Assembly (NCBI GenBank): GCA_037445225.1
Contig: JBBIKW010000014.1
Coordinates: 46,327-110,326, forward strand
Reading direction: 5' to 3'
Length of the DNA: 64,000 nucleotides
Source of the DNA: M3007 sp037445225
GTDB taxonomy: Bacteria > Bacteroidota > Bacteroidia > Chitinophagales > Saprospiraceae
A program made the position numbers and the translations under genes. The number at the start of each line of letters is the position of its first letter. Position 1 is the stretch's first letter. Under the pieces are notes generated by a model. It saw only the letters and a program-made list of their open reading frames with translations. It was not told where the DNA came from and did no database searches. Shown here in pieces: positions 8,779-16,799 of the stretch.

Positions 8779-8799
8779 GCGGGATCCCCACAAAAACGC

Positions 8800-8831
8800 G
8801 GCTTCGGAGAAGCCGAACGTTATATTTGCAC
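8800..8831 (-). repeat. Hairpin repeat, copy 4 (inverted, diverged leader)
   Basis: The hairpin core GTTCGGCTTCTCCGAAGCC is kept. The leader half is altered and contains TGCAAATATAAC, which read on the plus strand supplies the TATATTTG promoter element of the next gene. Confidence 0.65.
8821..8828 (+). promoter_or_regulatory. DUF4256 gene -7 promoter element
   Basis: TATATTTG fits TAnnTTTG and ends 34 bases before the ATG at 8863. No TTG is seen at the usual -33 distance; that place is occupied by hairpin repeat 4. Confidence 0.5.
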
Positions 8832-8862
8832 CTCTTCGCGTAACGCAAAAGATAGCACTGCT

Positions 8863-9420
8863 ATGGCGAGAAAACCTTCGGTCGACACATACGAGCAGCT
8901 CCTTGCGGTGCTAAGGGCGCGCTTCGAACAATATCCGCACCGTCATCGGCATTTGAGCTGGGGAGAGGTACAGCGTCGGTTAGAGGAGCAGCCTCAAAAG
9001 CTGTGGTCGTTAGCCGAGATGGAGCGAACCGGCGGCGAGCCCGATGTCATCGGTCGAGACGCAGACACTGGGGAATGGCTCTTTTGCGATTGCGCTGCGG
9101 AGAGCCCGCTGGGTCGTCGAAGCCTTTGCTACGATCGGACGGCGCAGCTGTCGCGCAAAGAGCACGCACCTGTTGCCAACGCTGTAGATATGGCCGAGGC
9201 TATGGGCGTGGAGCTGCTTACCGAAGAGCAGTACCTGGCCCTGCAGCGCTTAGGCCCTTTCGATACCAAGACGTCCAGCTGGTTAAAGACACCGGAGGAC
9301 GTGCGCCGTTTGGGCGGAGCGCTCTTTGGCGATTACCGATACGGCCGCGCGTTTATTTACCACAACGGCGCGGGCTCGTACTACAGCGCGCGCGGCTTTC
9401 GAGCCCTTTTAAGGGTGTAG
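8863..9420 (+). CDS. DUF4256 domain protein
   Basis: 185-residue cytoplasmic protein of the DUF4256 family, function unknown. Recognisable by WSLAEMERTGGEPDVIGRD, WLFCDCAAESPLGRRSLCYD, GVELLTEEQYLALQ and the C-terminal YGRAFIYHNGAGSYYSARGF. The ATG at 8863 (MARKPSVDTYEQLL) matches the family start and lies downstream of a -7 element; the frame from 8701 would run through the hairpin repeats. Genes on both sides are unrelated. Confidence 0.88.
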   Translation: MARKPSVDTYEQLLAVLRARFEQYPHRHRHLSWGEVQRRLEEQPQKLWSLAEMERTGGEPDVIGRDADTGEWLFCDCAAESPLGRRSLCYDRTAQLSRKEHAPVANAVDMAEAMGVELLTEEQYLALQRLGPFDTKTSSWLKTPEDVRRLGGALFGDYRYGRAFIYHNGAGSYYSARGFRALLRV

Positions 9421-9431
9421 CCTATCGGCCG

Positions 9432-10451
9432 TTAGAGCGGTCGCTCTGTTTGCAGGGTGTTGTAGGTGTTGAGGTTTCCGGTTGCGTCGGCGTAGATGGC
9501 GTACAGCTGGAGCCCTTCGCGCTGGGCAATGGCCCGCGCCTTTTCTAAGCCGAGGACGAGAAAGGCCGTGGCATAGGCGTCGGCAGTAGCGCAGTCGTCG
9601 GCTACAACGGATACGCTTAGAAGTTGGTGCGTAACCGGATAGCCGCTTATAGGGTCGATGGCGTGGCTGAACTTTTTGCCGTTGCGCTCGATGTATTTTC
9701 GATAGCTGCCCGAGGTAGCGAGCGCTTTTCCGCTGAGCAGCACGACGGTCTGCAGTGGGCGTCGGCGGCTGGTGTCGGCGCCGAAGAGCGGTTTGTCGAT
9801 GCCGATGCGCCAAGGTTGACCGCGTTCGTTTTGGCCAGCGGTGCGCACCTCACCGCCCACCTCGACCATGTAGTGCTGGATGCCCTGTTGTTCCAAATAC
9901 TGAGCGATGAGGTCTACCGTATAGCCCTGAGCGATGGCATTCATGTCGATCTCGAGGCGGGGGTCGTCTTTTTGGAGCCGACCGTCGGCGATGCGCACCT
10001 TTTGAAAGCCCACAAACCGGCGCAGGCTGTCGATAACAGCCGAGTCGGGGAAAGGGAGCCCTTTTTTGTAGCTAAATCCCCAAGCGCGAACGATAGGCCC
10101 TACGGTAATGTCGAAGGCGCCTTCCGTTTTTTGGGCAATTTTTTGGGCGCGTTCGAATACGGCAATGAAGTGCTCGTCTAAGGCGACGTTGGGTTCGTTC
10201 CGGTTGAGGCGGCGGATCACCGAGGTGCTGTCCCACAGCGACATGCTGCGGTCGATCTGTCGAAAAAGGCTGTCGATGGCGGCGGAAAAGTCGCGCCCTT
10301 GCGGGTCGAAGTAGGTGATGTGGAAGGTGGTGCCTTGGGCTTCTCCTTGCAGCTGCGTATAAGGTTTTGCGTTTGGTCGGCAGGCTTCGCCGAAGAGCCC
10401 TATGCCAGCGAGAAGAAGGAACACGAGGAGCTGGAATGCGCGAAGGCTCAT
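9432..10451 (-). CDS. apbE: FAD:protein FMN transferase ApbE
   Basis: Covalently attaches FMN from FAD to threonines of flavoproteins such as NqrB and NqrC, on the periplasmic side. 339 residues. An N-terminal hydrophobic segment ending near a cysteine (LFGEACRP, about residue 24) suggests a lipoprotein. Motifs include MSLWDSTSVIRRLN, GAFDITVGPIV, LEIDMNAIAQGYTVD, VEVGGEVRTAGQNERGQPW and the metal-site region ADDCATADAYATAF. The ATG at 10449-10451 is preferred to an upstream TTG. It directly follows the nqr operon whose products it modifies, but is separated from it by a terminator. Confidence 0.95.
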   Translation of the reverse strand: MSLRAFQLLVFLLLAGIGLFGEACRPNAKPYTQLQGEAQGTTFHITYFDPQGRDFSAAIDSLFRQIDRSMSLWDSTSVIRRLNRNEPNVALDEHFIAVFERAQKIAQKTEGAFDITVGPIVRAWGFSYKKGLPFPDSAVIDSLRRFVGFQKVRIADGRLQKDDPRLEIDMNAIAQGYTVDLIAQYLEQQGIQHYMVEVGGEVRTAGQNERGQPWRIGIDKPLFGADTSRRRPLQTVVLLSGKALATSGSYRKYIERNGKKFSHAIDPISGYPVTHQLLSVSVVADDCATADAYATAFLVLGLEKARAIAQREGLQLYAIYADATGNLNTYNTLQTERPL

Positions 10452-10513
10452 AAAAGGCCGCAATTTACTTTTTCAACGGCGGAGGTATTTCGAAGGTTTA
10501 AAGGTGCAAAGGC

Positions 10514-10556
10514 AAAAAAACGGCGCAGCGGAAGAGGTGTATTTCCACTGCACCGC
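10514..10556 (-). terminator. Terminator of the nqr operon
   Basis: On the minus strand CGGTGCAGTGGA pairs with TCCGCTGCGCCG (two G:T pairs) and is followed by seven T. It lies 26 bases after the nqrF stop, which suggests that apbE has its own promoter or depends on read-through. Confidence 0.75.
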
Positions 10557-10581
10557 TCGGAGAAAGCTGTCCCAGCTAACC

Positions 10582-11832
10582 TCAGCTGCCGAAGTCGTCA
10601 AAGGCGATCATTTCCTTAGGCACGCCTAAGTCGTCGAGCATCTTTTGCACGGCGGCCAGCATGAGAGGCGGACCGCACAGGTAGTATTCGATCTCTTCGG
10701 GCTCGGGGTGGTGCTTCAGGTACTGTTCGTAAACCACTTGGTGGATAAAGCCCGTGAAGCCCGTCCAGTTATCCTCAGGCAGCGGTTCGGAGAGGGCGAT
10801 CTCGAAGCGGAAGTTGGGAAACTCCCGCTCAATGGCGCGGAAGTCCTCTTCGTAAAAGATTTCCCGCAAGCTGCGCGCGCCGTACCAGTACGAGACTTTG
10901 CGATGGGTCTTTAAGGTGTGGAAGAGATGGAAAAGGTGCGAGCGCAGCGGCGCCATACCCGCGCCGCCGCCGATATAGATCATTTCGCGGTCGGTGTTTT
11001 TGATGTGGAACTCGCCGTACGGCCCGCTAATAGTGACCTTGTCGCCCGGCTTGCGCGAGAAGATGTACGACGAACACAGTCCGGGCGGCACGTCGGCAAA
11101 AGCGCCCTTCGCTCGGTCCCAAGGGGGCGTGGCGATGCGCACGTTGAGCATGATGACGTTGCCCTCGGCTGGGTGGTTCGCCATCGAATAGGCGCGGAAG
11201 ATGGGCTCGTCGATGACCGCTTTGAGATCCCAAATCTGGTATTTGTCGTAGTCGTCGCGAAACTTTTCCGGTATATTGTACAGGTCTGTTCTAAAGTCGA
11301 TGGTCGTTTCTGGTACGTAGATCTGGATGTAGTCGCCCGGGCGGAACTTGAGGGTTTCGCCTTCGGGAAGTTTTACGACGAACTCCTTGATATACGTCGA
11401 GACGTTTTCGTTCGAGACGACTTCGCACTCCCATTTTTTCACCCCGAAGACTTCTTCGGGTACGCCGATTTCCATGTCTTCCTTGACCTTCACTTGACAG
11501 GCCAGGCGCATGTGGTCGCGCACTTGTGCGCGGTTGAGGTGGTTGGTTTCGGTGGGGAACACCTCGCCCCCGCCGGAGTAGACGCGGCAGGTGCACATGG
11601 CGCAGGTGCCGCCGCCGCCGCAGGCGGATGCTAAGAAGATGTTGTTAGAGGCCAGCGTGGCGAGCAAGCTGCTCCCTGGCTTGACGAGCAGCGGATGCTC
11701 GCGGTCGCCGTTGATGACGATGCTCACCTCGCCTTGAGGCAAGAGGCGGTCTTTGGCCGTCAGGATGAGGTACGTCAGCGCCAAGATGACCAAAATAAAG
11801 ACCGCCAAGCTGGAGGCAATGATCGGAAGCAT
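10582..11832 (-). CDS. nqrF: Na+-NQR subunit F
   Basis: NADH-oxidising entry subunit of the sodium pump: takes electrons from NADH through FAD to a [2Fe-2S] cluster. 416 residues: one N-terminal membrane helix (about 5-26), a ferredoxin domain with SACGGGGTCAMCTCRVYSGG (cluster cysteines near 70-80 and a later one in RLACQV), then an FAD/NAD-binding reductase domain with FRAYSMANHP, GPYGEF, IYIGGGAGMAPLRSHL and YYLCGPPLM. Last gene of the nqr operon, 13 bases after nqrE. Confidence 0.97.
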   Translation of the reverse strand: MLPIIASSLAVFILVILALTYLILTAKDRLLPQGEVSIVINGDREHPLLVKPGSSLLATLASNNIFLASACGGGGTCAMCTCRVYSGGGEVFPTETNHLNRAQVRDHMRLACQVKVKEDMEIGVPEEVFGVKKWECEVVSNENVSTYIKEFVVKLPEGETLKFRPGDYIQIYVPETTIDFRTDLYNIPEKFRDDYDKYQIWDLKAVIDEPIFRAYSMANHPAEGNVIMLNVRIATPPWDRAKGAFADVPPGLCSSYIFSRKPGDKVTISGPYGEFHIKNTDREMIYIGGGAGMAPLRSHLFHLFHTLKTHRKVSYWYGARSLREIFYEEDFRAIEREFPNFRFEIALSEPLPEDNWTGFTGFIHQVVYEQYLKHHPEPEEIEYYLCGPPLMLAAVQKMLDDLGVPKEMIAFDDFGS

Positions 11833-11845
11833 ACCGTGTTGTTTT

Positions 11846-12460
11846 TCAAAGTTGAATACCCGAGAAGCTCAGAAAGGCCATACCCATCAGCCCGGTGATA
11901 ATCATAGCCAATCCCAGCCCTTGCAGCGGCTCCGGAACGTTGGCGTAGCGCAGGCGTTCGCGGATGGCAGCTAACAGCACGATGGCTAAGAAAAAACCAA
12001 TGCCCGAGCCTAAGGAAAAGACTGCCGTCTCTACAAAGTTGTACTCGCGCTCCTGCATAAAGAGCGAAGTGCCTAAGATAGAGCAGTTAACCGTGATGAG
12101 CGGCAAAAAGATCCCTAAGGAGTTGTACAGGGCGGGAGTAAACTTCTCTACGACCATCTCGACGATCTGCACCGCCCCGGCGATGACCGAAATGAACAGG
12201 ATGAAGGCCAGAAAGGTCAAATCGACCTTCGCCAACGCCGGATGTATCCAACTCAGGGCGCCTTCCTTGAGCAGGTAGGTGAGTACCAGATAGTTGAGCG
12301 GTGTGGTGAGCACCATCACGAAAATGACGGCCAACCCTAAGCCAAAAGCGGTCTTGATTTTCTTCGATACTGCCAAAAAGGAGCACATGCCGAGGAAAAA
12401 TGCGAAGATCACATTTTCCACGAAGATGGCCTTTATCAGCAAATTGAGCAGATGTTCCAT
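11846..12460 (-). CDS. nqrE: Na+-NQR subunit E
   Basis: Integral membrane subunit of 204 residues with six predicted helices, homologous to NqrD in inverted topology. The two cysteines known to ligate the intramembrane iron centre with NqrD are present (LGMCSFLAV near 24-27 and VNCSILG near 114-118). Starts MEHLLNLLIKAIFVENVIFAF-like, as in the family. 18 bases separate it from nqrD. Confidence 0.97.
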   Translation of the reverse strand: MEHLLNLLIKAIFVENVIFAFFLGMCSFLAVSKKIKTAFGLGLAVIFVMVLTTPLNYLVLTYLLKEGALSWIHPALAKVDLTFLAFILFISVIAGAVQIVEMVVEKFTPALYNSLGIFLPLITVNCSILGTSLFMQEREYNFVETAVFSLGSGIGFFLAIVLLAAIRERLRYANVPEPLQGLGLAMIITGLMGMAFLSFSGIQL

Positions 12461-12478
12461 AGTGCCGAGCGGTTGAGG

Positions 12479-13159
12479 TTAAGAGACGTTTACTAATTTT
12501 TTGTTCCAGCTGCGCTGCGCCCAGATATACAGGCCGATGATGAATAGGGCCGCCGGCGGGAGCACCATGAGGCCGTTGTTTTCGTAGCCCATGTCGTAGA
12601 GCCACTGGGGAATAACCTGGTAGCCCAACAGCGTGCCCGAACCCAATACTTCGCGGAAGACGGCTACCACCACTAGGATTAGCCCATAGCCTACCCCATT
12701 GCCTATGCCGTCGAGAAACGAGGGCCAAGGTTTGTTGGCCAGAGCAAAGGCCTCCAAGCGCCCCATGATAATGCAGTTGGTGATGATAAGCCCAACAAAG
12801 ACGGAAAGCTTCTTGCTCACATCAAACATGTAGGCGCGCAGAACTTGGTCGACAATGGTCACCAGTGTAGCGATGACAATGAGCTGCACGATGATGCGCA
12901 CGCGGGTAGGGATGGAGTGGCGCAACAGCGAAATGATGAGGTTAGAAAAGGCCGCCACAAAAGTTACCCCAAGGGCCATGATTAGGGCCGGCTTGACCTG
13001 CACCGTAACCGCCAACGCCGAACATATACCCAACACCTGAACAGTGATGGGGTTGTTGTCGTCTAGCGGGTCGCGCAGCGTGCGAATATTTTTCTTCGAG
13101 AAGAGCGGTTCCTTTTTCTGCTTCTCTATTACAGGAGCGGGAGCGGTTTCTACTGCCAT
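12479..13159 (-). CDS. nqrD: Na+-NQR subunit D
   Basis: Integral membrane subunit, 226 residues with six predicted helices. The conserved cysteines for the intramembrane iron centre are in LGICSALAV and LIITNCIIMGR. The ATG at 13157-13159 (MAVETAPAPV) is chosen; a longer frame from 13189 would use a TTG. The N-terminal roughly 25 residues are hydrophilic and extended compared with short proteobacterial forms. Confidence 0.96.
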   Translation of the reverse strand: MAVETAPAPVIEKQKKEPLFSKKNIRTLRDPLDDNNPITVQVLGICSALAVTVQVKPALIMALGVTFVAAFSNLIISLLRHSIPTRVRIIVQLIVIATLVTIVDQVLRAYMFDVSKKLSVFVGLIITNCIIMGRLEAFALANKPWPSFLDGIGNGVGYGLILVVVAVFREVLGSGTLLGYQVIPQWLYDMGYENNGLMVLPPAALFIIGLYIWAQRSWNKKLVNVS

Positions 13160-13193
13160 AGTCTTCACACTTATTTGTAACCGAAGCATTTAT

Positions 13194-13919
13194 TTATTCT
13201 TCGACGGATTTGCGCGATGATTTTTGTTTTTCAAAATAGGCTAAGTAGGGCTCTATGCAGTTCTTCAGCATGGCATCGGTGCCGCGCGAGGTGATGGTGC
13301 CGCCCGAGATGCCGTCTACCCGGTGTTCGTCGCCGAAGTCCACTTTCTCCGTGGGTTTTACTACGCGCACCGACACGAAAGTGTTGTCGTCCGACAGGAT
13401 TTTTTTGCCTCGAAACTGCTCTTGAAATTCGGCTTCTGCAATTTCGGCACCCAACCCCGGCGTTTCGCCCTTGTGGTCGAAGGTGGCCCCGTACACGGTG
13501 TTGAAATCATCTTCTATGGCCACATAGCCCCAGATGGGACCCCAAAGGCCGACGCCATAGGTAGGGATGATGTAGTACGCGCGTCCGTTGTCGGCACTAT
13601 AAATGTATAGGGGTAGCTTGCGCTCGGCAGCGGGCTTATTGACCTCGTCTTTCAGCACGATGGCATCGGGATTTTCGCCAGGAAGTTCTTCTCCTTGGCT
13701 GTTCACTACGATAGAGCGAACGCGTTGCTGAAAAATCTGCTGCACTTGCTTGCGATCCACGTTGGCAATGCGCACGGCGCGCAGGATGTTGACCTGTTTG
13801 TCTAAGGCAACATTGACCTGCTGCGCGGGTTTGAGCACTTCCGACAGCACGGCCAATATGATGGCTGTTAACACGGATATGGCGGCGGCGTACATCAAGG
13901 TATATCGATTGCTATGCAC
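13194..13919 (-). CDS. nqrC: Na+-NQR subunit C
   Basis: Periplasmic flavin-carrying subunit with one N-terminal membrane helix (about 9-29). 241 residues. The FMN attachment region reads DGISGGTITSRGTD near residues 205-218, so the usual SGAT is SGGT; the threonine to which ApbE attaches FMN is kept. The start is a GTG at 13917-13919; a stop lies two codons upstream in frame and the next ATG (13895) would cut the conserved NRYTLMYAA start. It overlaps the end of nqrB by eight bases. Confidence 0.95.
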   Translation of the reverse strand: MHSNRYTLMYAAAISVLTAIILAVLSEVLKPAQQVNVALDKQVNILRAVRIANVDRKQVQQIFQQRVRSIVVNSQGEELPGENPDAIVLKDEVNKPAAERKLPLYIYSADNGRAYYIIPTYGVGLWGPIWGYVAIEDDFNTVYGATFDHKGETPGLGAEIAEAEFQEQFRGKKILSDDNTFVSVRVVKPTEKVDFGDEHRVDGISGGTITSRGTDAMLKNCIEPYLAYFEKQKSSRKSVEE

Positions 13920-15084
13920 GGCTCAGTTTGCTTTTTTTAAGTCCGCTTTTGATATGTTGTTCTACCACTAAGTGATCGATAACCGGCGCAAAGACGTTCA
14001 TGAGCAGAATGCTCAGCATGACTGCCTCTGGGTAAGCCGGATTGAATACTCGCAGGATAACGGTAAGGGCTCCGATGAGGAAGCCGTAGATCCATTTGCC
14101 CTTTTCGGTATGGGCGGCGCTCACGGGGTCAGTTGCCATGTAGACCGTGCCGAAAGCAAAGCTGCCCATCAGCAGGTGATAGTAGCCGGGCGTGTGCATG
14201 GCGTGGTTGGGCAGGTGGCTCGGAGCGAGCAAGTTGAACAAATAGCCCATGAACAAGGCGCCTAACACGCACGACAGCATGATGCGCCAACTGCCTACGC
14301 CGGTAAAGACCAGGATAAAGGCGCCGATAAGGCAGGCCGCTACGCTGGTCTCGCCAATCGAACCCTGCTCAAAGCCCCAAAACATGTCGGCGGGAGAAGG
14401 CAATTGGCGGAAATTTTCATCAAATGTTACCAGATTAGTTGCTCCTGAGTATCCGTCCACGATCGAATGCCCGGGCTCTGGCGACAGGTCTGTCCATATC
14501 TCTCCCGACATGTAGGCTGGAAAGGCGAAGAAGAGAAAAGCACGAGCCAACAGCGCCGGGTTCATGAAGTTCATGCCTGTGCCGCCGAAAATTTCCTTCC
14601 CAATGAGCGTGCAAAATATTGCGCCCAGCGCTACCATCCACAGCGGCACCGTCACCGGCATCGTTAGCGGAATGAGCAGGCCGCTCACCAGGTAGCCTTC
14701 GCTGACCGAGTGGCCGCGCAATACGCTGAAGATGAATTCCACACCCAGTCCCGCTGCGTAGGAAACCACAATAATGGGCAGCACCTTCCAAAAGCCAAAC
14801 ACAAAGCATTGCCAGTGGCTAGCATCGATGCCGTAAGCCTGATAGTGCTGATATCCGGTGTTCCACATGCCGAACAGCAGCGTCGGTATCATGGCCACGA
14901 TGACCGTAAACATCGTGCGCTTGAGGTCGACAGCGTCGCGGATATGTACGCCATCGTGAGTGGTGTGCGGAGGCGTAAAGACGAAGGTCTCGAACGCCTC
15001 AAAGGCGGGATACCACCGCTCAAACTTTCCGCCTTTTTGGAAATGCGGGCGGGTTCTATCGAAAAAATCCTGTAAGAACTTCAT
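13912..15084 (-). CDS. nqrB: Na+-NQR subunit B
   Basis: Main membrane subunit, 390 residues with about ten helices, carrying riboflavin and covalent FMN on the Na+ path. The FMN-binding threonine lies in DGYSGATNLV, and GGTGMNFMNPALLARAF and FGTVYMATDPVSA are family signatures. The ATG at 15082-15084 (MKFLQDFFD) matches the family; the longer frame to 15216 would overlap nqrA. Substrate for the downstream ApbE. Confidence 0.97.
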   Translation of the reverse strand: MKFLQDFFDRTRPHFQKGGKFERWYPAFEAFETFVFTPPHTTHDGVHIRDAVDLKRTMFTVIVAMIPTLLFGMWNTGYQHYQAYGIDASHWQCFVFGFWKVLPIIVVSYAAGLGVEFIFSVLRGHSVSEGYLVSGLLIPLTMPVTVPLWMVALGAIFCTLIGKEIFGGTGMNFMNPALLARAFLFFAFPAYMSGEIWTDLSPEPGHSIVDGYSGATNLVTFDENFRQLPSPADMFWGFEQGSIGETSVAACLIGAFILVFTGVGSWRIMLSCVLGALFMGYLFNLLAPSHLPNHAMHTPGYYHLLMGSFAFGTVYMATDPVSAAHTEKGKWIYGFLIGALTVILRVFNPAYPEAVMLSILLMNVFAPVIDHLVVEQHIKSGLKKSKLSRA

Positions 15085-15134
15085 GTATGCCGAACTCCTT
15101 TTTGCTTTGTCGCGACTAACGAAAAGACATTGCT

Positions 15135-16493
15135 TTAGCCTTCTTTGCGCATGTATTCCAACCCTTCGGCTATGATGCGCTGCACAGGGATCTTGGACGT
15201 ACACACAAACTCGCACAGCGCGAAGTCTTCTTCAGCCACTTCGTAGATGCCCAATTGCTCCATGCGCTCCACATCTCGAGCTAAGATAGCCTTTAGCAGA
15301 TAGGTGGGCAGGATGTTCATGGGCAATACCTTTTCGTATTCGCCGCTCATGACGAAGGCGCGCTCTTCGCCGTGGGTGTTGGTATCTAAGTTGTAGCGCC
15401 GTTTGGGCCACAACCAAGAGAAGTAGGTTCTAGAAAGGCTCAACTTGTGGAAGCCGGGCAGCAGCCAGCCCAAAAACTCGGGCTTGTCGCCCTCGGGAAT
15501 GACTGTGATTTGATTGGTGTAGAAGGAGACGAAGTCGTCGGCAGAAGAGGTCTTCCCGGTCAGCACATTGCCTTGGATGATGCGGCAGTGGTCGGAGTTG
15601 AGCCGACCACTTACGATGTCGCTCATGCGCTGCCCGGTCCAAACCCGCACATAGCTAGGCTCCGCGACGCAGCCGCCAGTGAAGGCCAGCACTCGGTCGG
15701 CGCGGAAGCGTCCTTCGCGGAAGAGGCGGCCTATGAGGACGACATCTTGGGCGTTGACCGTCCAGACCTTTTCGCCGGGCTGTATGGGGTCGATATGATG
15801 GATTTGGATGCCGACGTTACCGGCGGGATGCGGGCCGCGGAAGCGATGAATGTTTTCGGCGGGCACGGCATCGTCCAAGTCGGCTTCGCTCAAGCCCACA
15901 CCGCTGGCCGATAGGCCGACGTGCAACTTGTCGTTGGCCAACACGCGCAAAGCGCGCAGCCCGGTCTGCAAATTCTCGCGCTCGCCGCTTAAGGCAAAAC
16001 CCCAGTCTGGAGCTAAAGGCGCCGAGTCAAAGCCCGAGACAAAAACCGCCTTGGGCATGTCAACTGGGTCGGCAATGAGGGAGAAGGGGCGCTGGCGGAG
16101 GTATTGCCAACAACCGCTTTCGACCAGCTGCTCTATGACGCCCGCTCGACCTAAACGCAAGGGATCTCCAGTAGGGTAGGATACATAGCGCACTTCCTTG
16201 TCGGGCAGAAGGCGAATTTCCAAGATGCGGCGCTTCTCGCCGCGAACGATTTCCGTCACTTCGCCGCTCACCGGCGAGGGAAAGCGCAAGTTAGGGCGGT
16301 CCTTGTCGTAAAAAAGGGCCTGGCCCGCTAAGACTTCTTCCCCAGGACTAACCAACAATTTGGGGGTAATACTGGGAAAGTCGGTCGGCTTCACTGCAAA
16401 CAAATCGGAAAAGGGCGCAGTCCACAAGCGCTTTTCTGCTTCTCCTACCAACCGAATGTCGTAGCCGCGGCGAATGTTGATCGTTCTGCCCAT
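15135..16493 (-). CDS. nqrA: Na+-NQR subunit A
   Basis: Peripheral cytoplasmic subunit of the sodium-pumping NADH:quinone oxidoreductase, 452 residues, normal length. Starts with INIRRGYDIRLVGEAE; other landmarks are PKLLVSPGEEVLAGQALFYD, FPSPVSGEVTEIVRGEKRRI and SLIADPVDMPKAVFVSGFDSAPLAPD. First gene of nqrABCDEF; all six subunits are present and intact. A strong AAAGGAG eight bases before the ATG is unusual for this genome, and a 220-base leader separates the gene from its likely promoter. Confidence 0.97.
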   Translation of the reverse strand: MGRTINIRRGYDIRLVGEAEKRLWTAPFSDLFAVKPTDFPSITPKLLVSPGEEVLAGQALFYDKDRPNLRFPSPVSGEVTEIVRGEKRRILEIRLLPDKEVRYVSYPTGDPLRLGRAGVIEQLVESGCWQYLRQRPFSLIADPVDMPKAVFVSGFDSAPLAPDWGFALSGERENLQTGLRALRVLANDKLHVGLSASGVGLSEADLDDAVPAENIHRFRGPHPAGNVGIQIHHIDPIQPGEKVWTVNAQDVVLIGRLFREGRFRADRVLAFTGGCVAEPSYVRVWTGQRMSDIVSGRLNSDHCRIIQGNVLTGKTSSADDFVSFYTNQITVIPEGDKPEFLGWLLPGFHKLSLSRTYFSWLWPKRRYNLDTNTHGEERAFVMSGEYEKVLPMNILPTYLLKAILARDVERMEQLGIYEVAEEDFALCEFVCTSKIPVQRIIAEGLEYMRKEG

Positions 16494-16501
16494 GTCTCTT
16501 T

Positions 16502-16508
16502 CTCCTTT
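16502..16508 (-). promoter_or_regulatory. Strong Shine-Dalgarno of nqrA
   Basis: AAAGGAG on the minus strand, eight bases before the nqrA ATG. Most genes in this window lack such a sequence, so it stands out and fixes the nqrA start. Confidence 0.7.
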
Positions 16509-16600
16509 ACAGGTGGCGGCAAATCAAATGCATTTTGTTCGGATGACCAACACCAAAGCCCTAAATAATTTCGAAAATTGGAAAGAGCATCTGCGGCGTT

Positions 16601-16649
16601 GTCGGATACATCGCCTTCCTTGCTCTGCTGAAAAGGTCGGATGTATCGC
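16601..16649 (-). repeat. Paired GTCGGATryATCG repeats in the nqr leader
   Basis: GTCGGATACATCGC (16601-16614) and GTCGGATGTATCGC (16636-16649) are direct repeats 35 bases apart that differ at two positions. The inner GATACATC and GATGTATC are also perfect inverted complements, so the pair could be two protein-binding sites or a stem in the nqr mRNA leader. Confidence 0.5.
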
Positions 16650-16715
16650 GCCTCTTTTAACCAACATTAATAAAGGGCAAAAGTTTGGCTAAAACGGACA
16701 TTTTCAGTGTTTTAG

Positions 16716-16745
16716 CAAATTTAATTGCGATGCGAAAATAAGCAA
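16716..16745 (-). promoter_or_regulatory. nqr operon promoter candidate
   Basis: TAAATTTG (16716-16723, minus strand) fits TAnnTTTG and is preceded 19 bases upstream by TTG, within TTTTG (16743-16745). It would give an nqrA leader of about 215 bases. No nearer match was found between it and nqrA. Confidence 0.55.
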
Positions 16746-16799
16746 AACGCGCGGCCAATTAGTCGAAGCTTCCGACCTTTGCTCAAAAAGTGACTGCTT

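Larger units (their letters stand above)
8503..8862. other. Intergenic region with hairpin repeats between hutU and the DUF4256 gene
   Basis: 360 bases without a convincing gene. It holds four related hairpin repeats (two on each strand, pointing inwards), an intrinsic-terminator-like hairpin at 8706-8723 and a -7 promoter element at 8821-8828. Confidence 0.8.

Noticed and set aside
8503..8862. Small protein gene in the repeat region
   Set aside because: Open frames here are short, cross the hairpins and show no family features or start context.
10918..11634. 238-codon plus-strand frame opposite nqrF
   Set aside because: Shadow of nqrF, which has complete ferredoxin and reductase motifs.
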